DNA of 64,000 bases from Bryoerythrophyllum caledonicum. Taxonomy: Eukaryota > Streptophyta > Bryopsida > Pottiales > Pottiaceae. The DNA lies in contig OZ020526.1 in NCBI GenBank assembly GCA_963971425.1, positions 772,180 through 836,179 of the forward strand, read 5' to 3'. This document shows positions 34,320 to 45,388 of this stretch, one piece after another. The notes beneath the pieces are model-generated. The model did no database searches and had not been told where the DNA came from. It saw nothing but the letters and a program-made list of their open reading frames with translations. The translations under genes were made by a program, and so were the position numbers. The number at the start of each line of letters is the position of its first letter. Position 1 is the stretch's first letter.

Positions 34320-35189
34320 GTATACCTTTGTAAAATCATAATGTCTAAACTGGAACTGTAATAATTGTCATTCACTCTTGCTCACAGTTAGCAGGATTGG
34401 TTTGGGGTAGAACTAGCGAGCATGACTTGCGGGAGATATCTAATCAAATGTGCAGGTTTATATGAAATTTTATTGTTCCAATACTAAACTAGTAGTACTT
34501 TTGTCAAGCTAAAAATTGCTTGAAAATTCTCTGCTCTATTAGTTGCTCTTAAGGATTACCAGTGCTTTAGGTACTTCAATGATGAGATCTGAACTTTTGA
34601 TATTGCTTTTGTCTGTTGTTGCATAGACGGTAATTTGGTTTTGTGCAGCTTAATTGCAGGGTCACAAATTGATGTGGAAAGAAAGCTGTATCAGGAATTT
34701 TACTTTTGGAAATCATTGTGGTTATTGGTTTTCTTACTTTCAATCATCTTTTCCTTCATTTTCTTCCTGATTCCAATGTGCAAGGTATTTAGACAACCGC
34801 TACATTTAACCCTTAATTGACATCCTTGTTTTCCACAAATTGGAGAGGAATGCAACCTCATTGTCTTCTGGCCATAATTTTGCATTGAAGATAAAACAAT
34901 TTTGAAAATCGAAAATGGTGAATGTCGACGTAACTTGGTGAAGATTCCAACGCAAAAAAGATCAATCACATCGGGTAAAATCTCGGAAAATGGCACCATT
35001 GAGAAAAAAATGTTGTGGTTGCCGGGCATGAGTGAAAATTACCATTTTGCATTTTTAGTTTTTTTTCTCTTGGATCATATTTTGTGGAAATTGGCATCCA
35101 AGGGAGAGGATGTAAGAATAAACAAAAATTTATTTATTTTTTTAATTTTTTGATAAAAAAATAATTTTGAAAGGCCAAGTCAAAGGCCT
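34320..35189. other. Unassigned stretch between ACX2 exons and the gap
   Basis: It starts with a donor-like GTATAC directly after LHHG, so the first part is probably ACX2 intron. The left boundary of the piggyBac-bearing insert must lie somewhere here or in the gap. TTAA tetramers occur (for example at 34550, 34648 and 34809), but none is followed by a clear counterpart of the right terminus. No gene recognised. Confidence 0.4.
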
Positions 35190-35389
35190 NNNNNNNNNNN
35201 NNNNNNNNNNNNNNNNNNNNNNNNNNNNNNNNNNNNNNNNNNNNNNNNNNNNNNNNNNNNNNNNNNNNNNNNNNNNNNNNNNNNNNNNNNNNNNNNNNNN
35301 NNNNNNNNNNNNNNNNNNNNNNNNNNNNNNNNNNNNNNNNNNNNNNNNNNNNNNNNNNNNNNNNNNNNNNNNNNNNNNNNNNNNNNNNN
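35190..35389. other. Assembly gap (200 N)
   Basis: Exactly 200 N, identical in length to the gap at 1580. It truncates the visible 3' end of the piggyBac-type transposase. Confidence 0.95.
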
Positions 35390-37307
35390 ACCACAATTGA
35401 CCCCTACTCCCAGTTCGTGGGTTTATAGTGAGTGCGTTAGGCCAACCAACACGGTTAGATCTACATGTACATGTTGCATATATGCCTTTTTGTAATAGAC
35501 ACCAAACAAATTAGGACTAGTAAAAAAATTATCACAAGTTACGATGTGACCTTTACCTTCATGGCCACGCATCAATTGGTTCACTATTTTGAACCCCGTA
35601 GCATGGTTATCATCTTCCGACGTCGATGCACCACAATATACCTCCATGTGTTGAACATATTTTGATACACTATTTGCCAAACACCATATTTTGATACCAT
35701 ATTGGGTAGGCTTTGCCTTCATGTATTGCCGTATAGGCGAATACTTCCCCGTATATGGTACCATCATTTCATCACAGTCAAGTTTTTCTCGGCATCCCAC
35801 ATTTGAGAGCACAAAACATTGAAGTCATCTACAAGCCATTGTGTCTTAGAAATTTTGCTATACGCCGGGTCCGATTTATCTTGCACTATCCTTTCATTGT
35901 CAACCAAGTGCACACATCGCAAAATAGAGTCGAAACGTGTACGACTCATGCATTTCACAATGGCGGGAGTTCTCCATACCTCATCGTTTTTAGACCAATG
36001 TAAGGGCGTTTGTGGTACCTTCTTCAACGCCATCACCATGAGCACTCCAAACCACACTCGTAATTCGGACACTACCAAAGGTGTCCACCGATTGCCACCC
36101 TTGCTTCTCCCATTCTCATCCACACTTGTTGCATACAAATTAGTTTGCCTACAAATCCTTCTCAAAATTGAAAGAGGCCAAAATAATGAGAAAAACTGTA
36201 GAGGTTCAACGCAACCCAAAGTGGCATGGCTAAATCCCTCATGCTCACCAAGGAACTCCACATTAGGCAATTGAGTCAATGTGGAGTTCCACATTGACTC
36301 ACTAAACCTCTCCTTCTTAGACATATTACAAATTTTTTCATAATCATCATAGCCTAACCCAATTTCATTGCGCATCTCACCCCCGCTAAGCAACCACTTC
36401 TTAGTATTGGGAGTCAACACCATAGAGTCTAACTTCTCCGCCGTCTCATCTTTGCTTTCACTATCATGTGGGAAATACTCATCATCGCTTGTACTAACAC
36501 CGCTATCACTTCCTTCATCATCCAAAGAATCGGGCACAATACCACCCCAAATTTGAACAAGTGACACACTACTTGGTTGACCATCCTCAACAACCACACA
36601 CACGGGTTCCGGCAACACAAAAGTCCCCCAAGGCCCATAAAAATTCACAGTGAGCATTTGAATACCATGCACTACATCAAAGCTATCATGCACCACAATA
36701 CCCCAAAATTCAATCAAATTAGAACATGGAGAGTCGGGATCGATGTGAAGCAACGGTATCTCATTTATAGGGACAATCACAGTCTTTCCTCGAAATCCAA
36801 GATCATATTGTGAAGATGGCACATTCAATTGCCCATCAGACCGCAATCGAACATTTCTACTACGCATCTTCAACACATTCTCGAAATCAACCAAACCTTG
36901 CGAATCTAAATCCCCCCTACACCGTTGTTTACCGAATCCAATAATTCATCCAATTCACGTGACGTTGCTTGTAGGTCCTCCTGATCAAGCAAATGTACAT
37001 GATGAGAACTCTCCCCATTCTCAAAGTGATTTGAGTGTAGAGATTGAGATTGAGTTGAGTTTTGCTTACCAGGAGAGTGTGCAGTTGACCTCGCAGCTGC
37101 CCTGCTTCGACCGCGTCGTCCTCCCCTACCGCTCCTCGCAGCCCTCGACGACAGCACCCCTCGCAGCCACTGCGCCCCCGCCGTGAACTGCAATAGTCGA
37201 TGGCGATGGGGGCCTCCGACCCACGACACCACCCCTCGCGCCAGACGCGACCCCGCCAGTCGACGAACCTGCGACACCTGGAGGCGTCTCGGGCGCTTGC
37301 GGCGCAT
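35390..37307 (-). pseudogene. piggyBac-type transposase (DDE_Tnp_1_7), frameshifted
   Basis: Cut-and-paste transposase. A basic, low-complexity N-terminal segment (37307-36906) leads into an acidic segment (LDQEDLQATSRELDELLDSV). The frame changes at a run of six G near 36915 and continues from 36894 for 376 codons: a long linker, then the piggyBac core (CRQTNLYATSV; WTPLVVSELRVWFGVLMVMA; SRTRFDSILRCVHLVDNE). A second frameshift near 35790 leads to CDEMMVPYTGKYSPIRQYMK, carrying the first catalytic Asp (about 35773), and VTCDNFFTS, carrying the second (about 35532). A third frameshift near 35490 leads to CRSNRVGWP and GQLW, typical of the next conserved block. The third Asp and the C-terminal Cys-rich finger would lie in the gap. 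Three frameshifts mean it is not functional as read, barring assembly error. Confidence 0.85.
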
Positions 37308-38330
37308 CGACAGCGTTGTCCCACGCCGTAAGCCGCTGCCTCACTCGACGGCGACTGGGTCCTCCAACCTCCACCACGGTCTGGACCCTCACCGACAGGT
37401 CGAAACCCCCCCCCCCGCTGACTTCCGTACGCGCCGTTACAACGGTATTCAGCCTTCAACGCGATGGCGGGGACTCCCACTTCCGAACTACATGAGTACC
37501 TTCCATGACTCTGCTGCTTACAACAGATTTAGACTGGTCTTGGCTCTCTTCAGTATCAGGCCACCACTCTTCTTTCAACAAGGTATTCAACAAATTAGGA
37601 AATGGTTTTCTCTCAACCCACCCCAACTGCCTTGCTACCAGATGTCAGAACAAAAATCTCCAATTCCTACCAAGAGGATTAGAAGGCCACACAACGCTCT
37701 TAGGTCTTGGCTTCGAAGCAAGGTGATTCTCATCAAGCATCAAACACAATTCATTGGCAACAATGTCTTGAAAGCACCCTAAATCCTCTTACAACCACCT
37801 CCGAATCTCCCTCTCTATCTTCAAACGGCTATTGCGTTTATGGACACCCATCCTTCACCAATGGCCAAACTGCAGCGACAACCCAAAAAAGAAGAAAACG
37901 TTGAAAAAAGCGCCCAACAGCACTCACCGCTGTTCACAGCCCCGTGAAGGCAACTGCCAGGCCCTCTGTCCCGTGATTGCCAAGTCAAACCCGCTCTTGA
38001 CCGGCCTTCGAAACCAGCCTAGCTTTGCGAAATAGGATAGCCCGCCTCTCAAATTTCGTACCAGGGTTTCTGCCCCTCCTTGCCCGTCTCACCCTCTCCG
38101 CAGCAGGCGACTGCACTCAAGCAACGAAGAAACGGTCGCAGGCACCCCCCCAGAATCTCGCTCCGGCAGCACATCGAACGAGCAGGCAATCGGGATGCAG
38201 CATCGGAATCCTCTCCCGAAAATGCCAGGGGTGTACGACCCCGACATTGGCACCCGATGACCGCTCCGCCCCCCCAAAACCATTTTTTCCTTCCTCGGTG
38301 ACCAGTTTGGTCACCCGTGACGATTAAAGG
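35390..38330 (-). mobile_element. piggyBac-type DNA transposon inside ACX2 (left end unresolved)
   Basis: A broken piggyBac transposase occupies 35390 to about 37300 on the minus strand. Its upstream part (37080-38330) is much more GC-rich than the flanks. The right end is probably at 38330: TTAA at 38331-38334 is followed by ACX2 sequence, and reading inward from the TTAA gives CCTTTAATCGTCACGGGTGA, of the kind seen at piggyBac termini (TTAA target, outer CC). Just inside, GGTGACC and GGTCACC form a 7-bp hairpin. The left terminus is hidden in 34320-35389. Other possibility: the TTAA is coincidental and the insert ends elsewhere. Confidence 0.65.
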
Positions 38331-38334
38331 TTAA

Positions 38335-39345
38335 TCACCTAACCATTGAGTTTGTCATCAACACCTCAAACAAAGGAGCAACAAAACGGTGGATAGGTAA
38401 TGCCACCGTTCATGGAAAGTTTGCGTTAGTGCTTGCGCGACTAAAGCTGCCTTCTCATGATTTTCACCTAGACACAAACATGGGCGTCCATGCATTCATT
38501 GTTCTCATAAGGTCTATGGAAGACCACACTATGATGGATGGAGTTGAGATATGTGATTGTGGTTAAAAAATGAATTTGAATGGCATTGATAACAGTACCG
38601 TAAGGTTTCAAAACGTTTGTCTTCCCAGAGACAACCTTTTGAATCGATTTAGAGATGTATCTAGGGACTTTACACTAGCATACTCCCCACTAGTAACAAA
38701 CGGTTTGCAGCAACATTGGGAGAGCTCGTTGAGGGAAGAGTGGATCTAGCGTATGGTTCTGTGGGGTTCTAAAGGCTGGATCTACAGTTGCTATCAGGTA
38801 TACCTATTTATTTTTCAAATCATAGCACCATATGCTTGTTGTGTTATTTGGTTGTGTTTATTTTTTGGAAAACACATTAGTGTGACATGCAGGTACAAAA
38901 GATATAAAGCTTCACATTAGAATAGCCTTGCGGCGTAGGATTCTTTGCCCTGGGGTAAGTAGTTGCCAAAACTTATAGTTGAAAACTTTTTATTTTCCGA
39001 AATTAGAATAGTTTCAATGTTTCAGCAATTACTATGTCCAATTAGCTATAATTTGATAAGTAAACGATTCTTAGTGGTTGAGACAAATTCTTGATTTCTC
39101 ACGTCATGATGTAGATTCCGTTAAAAACATGATGTTTGACTGGCTACTTTAGATGGACCGTTATTTTGAGATGAAGAAAACACACGATGAAATAATTGTT
39201 GATGATCATGCCCTCTCCGCGGGGCGTTGAATGCTTGTCGAAAGTCCTGCAATGGACATGGTTATGCACCAGTGAATCACTTTGGTGCGCTAAGTAATGA
39301 TCACGACATATTTTACGCGGATACACAGAATCATGCGGATAGTTA
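38335..39345 (+). pseudogene. ACX2: Acyl-CoA oxidase ACX2-like pseudogene, 3' exons
   Basis: Continues ACX2 beyond the insert. Exon 38335-38797 reads [70 protein letters not shown] and, after frame changes, [20 protein letters not shown], all matching ACX2 in order. It ends ATCAG before GTATAC. A short exon (38893-38954, donor GTAAGT) matches the YSLLRQQFGP region in degraded form. An exon from 39153 reads [20 protein letters not shown] and, after an internal loss, [20 protein letters not shown] and NDHDIF (CGGHGYAAVNRFG, NDHDIF in ACX2). Stops include one at CDCG*KMNLNG, where His is expected. Acyl-CoA oxidase C-terminal exons are not found downstream. Confidence 0.85.
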
Positions 39346-39680
39346 TGATGAACAAAAAATGAGCCCACCAAGTTCAGTAGTGACTTCGGCAATTTTTAGA
39401 GGTGTAAATCTGTGAGAAATTTTGTCTATCTTCTTTGTTAGGTAGGTTTAGATCTAATTACATTATTGAAATTGTGCTCCTTTACTTGAGATTCATGTGG
39501 ATTGCTTTGCAGAGTGTCGATGCTTGTATCAATATTCAATCCATGTTTGACGTGGCAGTTTCACACAGACACCAAATTCATGACCTTCAAATTGTGAAGA
39601 AGGTTTGTGTTGTTCAAATTCACAAGATTGAAAACATCATGAATGTTCATATAACCTCTTCATAGTCAATAATATTGCTT

Positions 39681-39985
39681 CAAAACATGGCCCCACATAC
39701 ACCTATGAGAATATTCTAAATTTAGCCCGATTCATCCTTCAAATTCCTACCCAAAACCACGCGCGACGCAAATGGACACATGGATCCTTGAGGTTTCTAT
39801 TTTAGGTCTTTTTTCAAGAAATCCACCGTGCTACAGTACTAGTCAACGCCTCCATATCTTACAAACGGTGACAGTCCTAAGGCTTTCTCCTTCACTAATT
39901 ATTTATAACTATCTCAGACAAGAGCGTAGGTCCAATAATAACCTTATCCCAAGAAAAGTGAAAGCCTTAGAACACTCATGTAACC
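39681..39985. repeat. 305-bp direct repeat, copy 1
   Basis: Repeats at 40281-40589, 600 bp downstream, at an estimated 85-90 percent identity. Both copies begin CAAAACATGGCCCC and contain GGTGACAGTCCTAAGGCTTT. The spacer between them is unrelated. Possibly two solo ends of an old element. Confidence 0.8.
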
Positions 39986-40280
39986 CAAGACCTAAACCCT
40001 GCAAACCCTAAACCCTGCAAACCCTAAAAAAATCAATCCAATAAGCATAAATAGATCATTATAGTGGTGGACTAGAATAGAATATTCCGCCCCAACAAAT
40101 CACCTTGGAAAGTCAACGATGGGAGTCCATCCGGTCAACGCACGATCCACGGGCCATCACGTTTCCAAATTTGAAAACTTCCTAAACTCCATACAAGGCG
40201 TGATTGTTTTGGAGGGCGACAAAAATATAGCATGTCGGGCCCTTGAATTCCACCCATTCATCACTCGAACAAATTCGCAT

Positions 40281-40589
40281 CAAAACATGGCCCCGCCTAA
40301 ACCTATGAGAATATTCTAAAGATAGCCCAATTCATCCTTCAAACCCCACTCTAAACCACGCATGACGCAAATAGACACGTAGATCCTTTTGATTTCTACT
40401 TTAGGTCTTTTTCAAGAAGTCAACCGTGCTACAGTAATAGTCAACGCCTCCATATCTCACAAACGGTGACAGTCCTAAGGCTTTCTCCTTCACTTAGTCT
40501 AATTATTTATAGCTATCTCATACAAGAGCGTAGGTCCAATAATAACCTTATTCCAAAAAAAGTGAAAGCCCAAGAACACTCATGTAACC
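40281..40589. repeat. 305-bp direct repeat, copy 2
   Basis: See 39681-39985. Confidence 0.8.
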
Positions 40590-41400
40590 ACAAATTTTCA
40601 TGGTCAACATAGCCATGAAACTCAACCCATCACCTCAAATGGGCTTGCATGCATTGCAAAAATGTCTGTGGAGTTCACTCTATAGCGGGGTATTTTGCAA
40701 ACTAAACTTAAAAAGCATAATTTTTACAAATGAAAATCCAACGGTCAATTGAAAGATTACAGCTTTGTTAACAATCCAGAAGAAAAAAAATTGCAATGAA
40801 ACCAGACTCTCTAGCAACTACACCGTTCACTGAATATAGTGTGGAGGTATAGGTAATGTGGATGAAAATTGAGGTGGACCACATCAATTTTGGTTATTAA
40901 TATAGTAGTAATATGTTATTATTATATACTAGGATTGGTACCCGTCGTCCCAACGAGGAGAGCGGAGGGTGGTGTGTTGAATTTATATTTGTATGTTTTG
41001 TATTTTAAAACCTATAAGCTCAACTCGAATCTAAATCAAATCTAAATTGAATCAAGGACATTCCCCGTTGTCATCAACTGACCATTTGTATGTTTTGTAT
41101 TTTGTCCCCTATTGTCACCAACTGGCCGGGGCAATCCCAAGTTAAATAAACGTATGTAAATGCAAAAATCAAATTTACCCATTATATACGCATTATGTAC
41201 TATATATACCTATTTTCACTTCAAATACCCATTATTTATTTCATATACGTGTTATTGTCTTTAGATAACTATCATTTATTTTATGTACCCAAGATAGTAT
41301 AATATTGTGTAGTTTCGATATGTTGGAAATTATGGTTTTATTTTTCTATTTTTGATACATAATACAATTTTAAAACTCAATAAGCCAAATTTGAATAAAA

Positions 41401-41652
41401 GGGCACTATAAAGGATTCCTCCAAAAGGCACTATAAAGGATTACTCCAAAGTGCACTATAAAGGATTCCTCCAAAGGGCACTATAAAGGATTCCTCCAAA
41501 GGGCACTATAAAGGATTCCTCCAAAGGGCACTATAAAGGATTCCTCCAAAGGGCACTATAAAGGATTCCTCCAAAGGGCACTATAAAGGATTCCTCCAAA
41601 GGGCACTATAAAGGATTCCTCCAAAGGGCACATATGGAGGATTCCTTCAAAG
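41401..41652. repeat. 25-bp tandem array, GGGCACTATAAAGGATTCCTCCAAA
   Basis: Ten copies of a 25-bp unit (shown in the call as one unit: GGGCACTATAAAGG then ATTCCTCCAAA). The central copies are identical and the outer ones slightly diverged. Each unit contains a TATAAA motif. Confidence 0.95.
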
Positions 41653-41699
41653 TTCACATTCAATTCAAATGGCAATTCCAAAGATCACGTGACTGGGAG

Positions 41700-42020
41700 C
41701 GGCGGACGGACAGACACTGACGTCTATTATATAAGTAGATGTTATTATTATATATAGTATTAATATTATAATATATGTTATTATGTTATTATTATATGTT
41801 ATTATTATGTTATTATATTATTATTATGTTATATTCTTATGTTAATATTATATTATGTTATATTATATTATAATATTATGTTAATATTCTTATGTTATAT
41901 TCTTATGTTATAAAATAATATTATAGTGTTATTATATTTTATTATGTTATTATACTATTATGTTATATTATTTAATTATGTTAATATATTATTATGTTAT
42001 TATTTTATTATGTTATTATA
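41700..42020. repeat. TTATTA/TTATGTTA low-complexity DNA
   Basis: About 300 bp of irregular TTATTA and TATGTTA repeats, nearly pure A/T. Confidence 0.9.
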
Positions 42021-45000
42021 TTATAATTTTGGTTTTGAGTACAACTTGTGAAACTTATCCACATCAATTCCCATGTGTTTTATTTTGAAACAAGCCACAC
42101 TATTTCTAATGGACATGATTTGATGTGGATGGAAAATTGAAGTGGACCACTTTAATTTGCGTTTAATGAAATTACTGTAGGAAATTTCAAATAGTCTAGT
42201 CTACACTACATTCAGGGAACGGTGTAGTGAACTTCAAAGTTTACAGTATTTATAAAATACAATATTGTATTTAGCTAACATACTATTGCAGTGGGCATCC
42301 TCCAATGAAGGTCAAGCCCTCATTGGTTGCCCTTGGTTGAAGTCTAAGAGAGGGGCCACGCCCAAGCTGCCCCTTGAAGTGAAAATTAGTTAACAACACC
42401 CCATAGCTTTTGAACCGTAATTAGGTTTTCCATACAAAATGTTTCCACACATGTCCATTAAAACGCTCTCTTCCCTGTAAAAAATTTACAACATTTGGCT
42501 GAAAATTCAAAGAGCATTAGGCTGCCCAAAATCCAACTTCTCCCCCGAGGGGACAATGGTCCTTCATGGGTTAATGCATGATTATTCGAAAAGTAAAGGA
42601 CGTAACACCACAAGTCTAGGTTTCAGTTCTTAGCCAACTATGAAGGTGAACCCGAGTTGCCGACAACAGTAGGTACAAAGTTCTTCCTTGGTTTAATGAC
42701 CTGCGTTCCGAGGTCACTATTCCGAGGTTGTCACTAATTTGAGGTTCATTTCTTTGAGTGTGGAGCAACCACAAATGTCTGAACTCTTGTCATTTGTGGC
42801 TTCATGCTACCAGGGATTTCACTAAAAACACACTCTAGTCTTAATGACTTTGACACCTAGGTTGTGAAACATGTTCTTTATTTACAACAAGTTAGGGTAA
42901 AAGTAAGAATTTGTCCCTATTTTGGAGTTGTTCAAGCTCATTACACTAAAGCACGGTCTTTGAATCCAAGTCCAAATTCAAAATTTCTAAATTAAATCTC
43001 CAAATTGTAAATTTCCAAACTCTTACCATTTCTTAAATGTGAAAAAAGTAAAGCTTTTTCACCTTGGCCCCACAAAAAGGATGTCAGAGCCATTAAGACT
43101 AGCGTGAGTTTTAGTGTGCTCCCACCAGGAGTCAAGGTCAAGAAAACTCGAGCTTGATTTACTACATGTCCATGTTTGTGGAACCAACGTGGAAAAGCTC
43201 TTTATTTTCATTTGTTAGAAAATGTAAGAATTTAGACGCACTGTGCCATCAAGAAATTGAATTTTAAAATTTTGAAAATACATTTGGAAGATCAAGGACC
43301 TAGTTTTAGTCTACAACCACAAGAGAGGATAAAACTCACCAACTTCAAGATAGAAGGTAGATTACAACTTTTAACCTTGTTTGTAAAAAAAATGAGACTT
43401 TCCACCTTGGCCTCACAAGCACATGTGTGCATCAATTGATCCATTTTAGCTAAAAATTCAATCCAAATGGCTTCAAGAACTGCTCCAAGCATCCACTTCA
43501 ATAAGAATATAACAGGGAATAATTAACTAGTAGATAAATGTTTGAGGCCCAAAATTTGAGTTTGTTAGTGCAAAGCTTGTAAGCTTTAAGAGAAAAGGGA
43601 TAAATAAATAAATAAAAGACCAAGGACAATTGAGAACTTCCATAATTCTCTTGCATTTTGAGTAAAAAATGTGAAGAAAGTGGTGAAAGTGTAGCCATTA
43701 AATGTGGAAAAAAGTGGAAGTAAAAAGGCAAAGAAGGAACCATGTGATTTTCTACTTATCTTCTTGCAAAGCATCTACAAAAAGATTGATAGTCAAATTT
43801 CTCACCATCTTTGAGATTTATGCATTCAAAGTAGTTTTGTTTTATTTATTCCTTGCATGCTCGAGTGTATCTCTCTTTTAAATATTGGATGATAGAATGC
43901 CATTTTTTAGGATTTCATAATGTCAAAAATGGCACCTTTCTAAAATTTGGATGTCCTAGTTGTGTTTAATCCCTATAGTCCCAAGTGTCCCCTCAAGGGA
44001 CATTCAAATGTTCAAGCGGGCTCCTTTGATTAAAAAATTTTCCATGATTTTTTAAAACTTTTTTCAAGATGCAAAAGCTCATTAGCTTTCTAGGAATATA
44101 ATTTCCAATCCCATCTAGGCCTAAATGCAAAGGTTGTGCCGTCCAAACCAAAAACAAGGTTAAACGGCTAAAAGAAAAACTACAAAACCTTGAAATAATA
44201 CTTCTTAGAATTTATTTCTTATAGCTTATTTTTTTGTCCAAACGGAAAAGTTTGATTCATTTCATTCGAATGAGCAATGAAAAAGTTATTAAGCATCTTG
44301 CTTAATGGGGAAGCAAAGCATCTTCTTGAAAAAATAATGTAGAGGATTTGTTTTTGAGCTCATTTTTCACATATTTCCAATAAAAAAAAGTTGCACATGG
44401 TTTGGATGTCTTTCTAAAACAATCTCACTATTGGGATTAGTGTGATTTCATTCCAAATTAGAGCTATTTGTGGATTAGTTTTTCCCTCTATCTAGTACCT
44501 ACTTCTACGGTAGCATTTTCTTAAAGAATGAAAATCACCTTAGTTTTCATTTTTAACTTTTTTTCCTAGGATCTCAATATAGTCCTTCATAACATGTTTC
44601 TTCTCCAAAGTAATGAAGCACATATAGAACCTTTGTTCATATAAGGGGGCTATGTCCACCAAAAATCATAGACTGAATTGGATTGGGAAGTTTGTAGACT
44701 ATTTGTTCGAGTAGGAATTGCTAGTTATAATAATCACGGTCTTGCATATTGCAAATTGTCAATGCCTAATGCATCCTACAGTCATGTTCACTTTATTCAA
44801 CTTGGCAATAAGTTACTATCTCCAAAGTGTTTGTATAAGTGAAAACGGTAATTTATCTTTGCAAACTTAAAATGCATGCGATAGGACAAATGATTACATA
44901 TGGCAAGCTAGCTAACAACCGAGGCAAATTTTGGTAGCATTTGAACAACCTAGCTAGACCTTAGCTTACATGGTTCACTTTCAAAAGCAAAGAGACAAAC

Positions 45001-45388
45001 AACCAAAGGTGACAACTATTTTCACTTTCAAATTTCAATGTGGCTAAGTGAGACCCAACTACAAGTGGGTGGCAATGATGAGTGCTCATCTCAATGTAAA
45101 CATAAGTGACGCTGGCATGATTTCCTATACAAAAGCTTGCAACCATAGCATTCGACAATATGAAAGCAAGATAAGAAAGAGGATACTAAAACCAATAGGG
45201 ACTTCCAATCTTTTCCCCTGTATTGACCCATGATGACCAACTTATCCATACATACATTTTGTTGGATTTAGTAGCGAATGATGCAAGCTTGACTTGGCTA
45301 CATATCAAAACCCATTGATCTTCAGGTGAAATGGATTTGTCTACTGTCACTTACAGTGGTCTACAACTTGCCACTTTGAAATTACATA
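42021..45388. other. AT-rich intergenic DNA with degenerate element ends
   Basis: No gene recognised. GGTCCTTCATGGGTTAA at 42558-42574 and TTAATCCCTATAGTCCC at 43966 look like diverged ends of the TTAA-flanked family described at 45389-46537. The 42558 copy is preceded by GCCCAAAATCC and CCCCCGAGGGGAC, as in that family. Confidence 0.45.

Larger units (their letters stand above)
39346..41400. other. Intergenic DNA with a short telomere-like run
   Basis: No gene recognised. Near 39988-40030 AAACCCTGC alternates with AAACCCTAAA, a brief telomere-like run too short to call a telomere remnant. Near 40930 the phrase ATATACTAGGATTGGTACCC resembles ends of some plant Helitrons, but no other support is visible. 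Confidence 0.45.

Noticed and set aside
34635-34820. Small membrane-protein-like frame (61 codons)
   Set aside because: The hydrophobic run comes from a T-rich stretch, and it lies in presumed intron or transposon sequence.
37183-38327. Plus-strand frames in the GC-rich segment upstream of the transposase
   Set aside because: They are probably by-products of high GC content in the piggyBac element's upstream region, with no motif recognised.
39988-40030. Interstitial telomere remnant
   Set aside because: Only a few AAACCCT-like units interrupted by GCA; too short and impure.
40929-41740. Helitron-like element (ATATACTAGGATTGGTACCC near 40929, ATTATATAAGTAGAT near 41728)
   Set aside because: Only end-like phrases are present. 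I could not find a CTRR end with a hairpin or any Rep/helicase coding.
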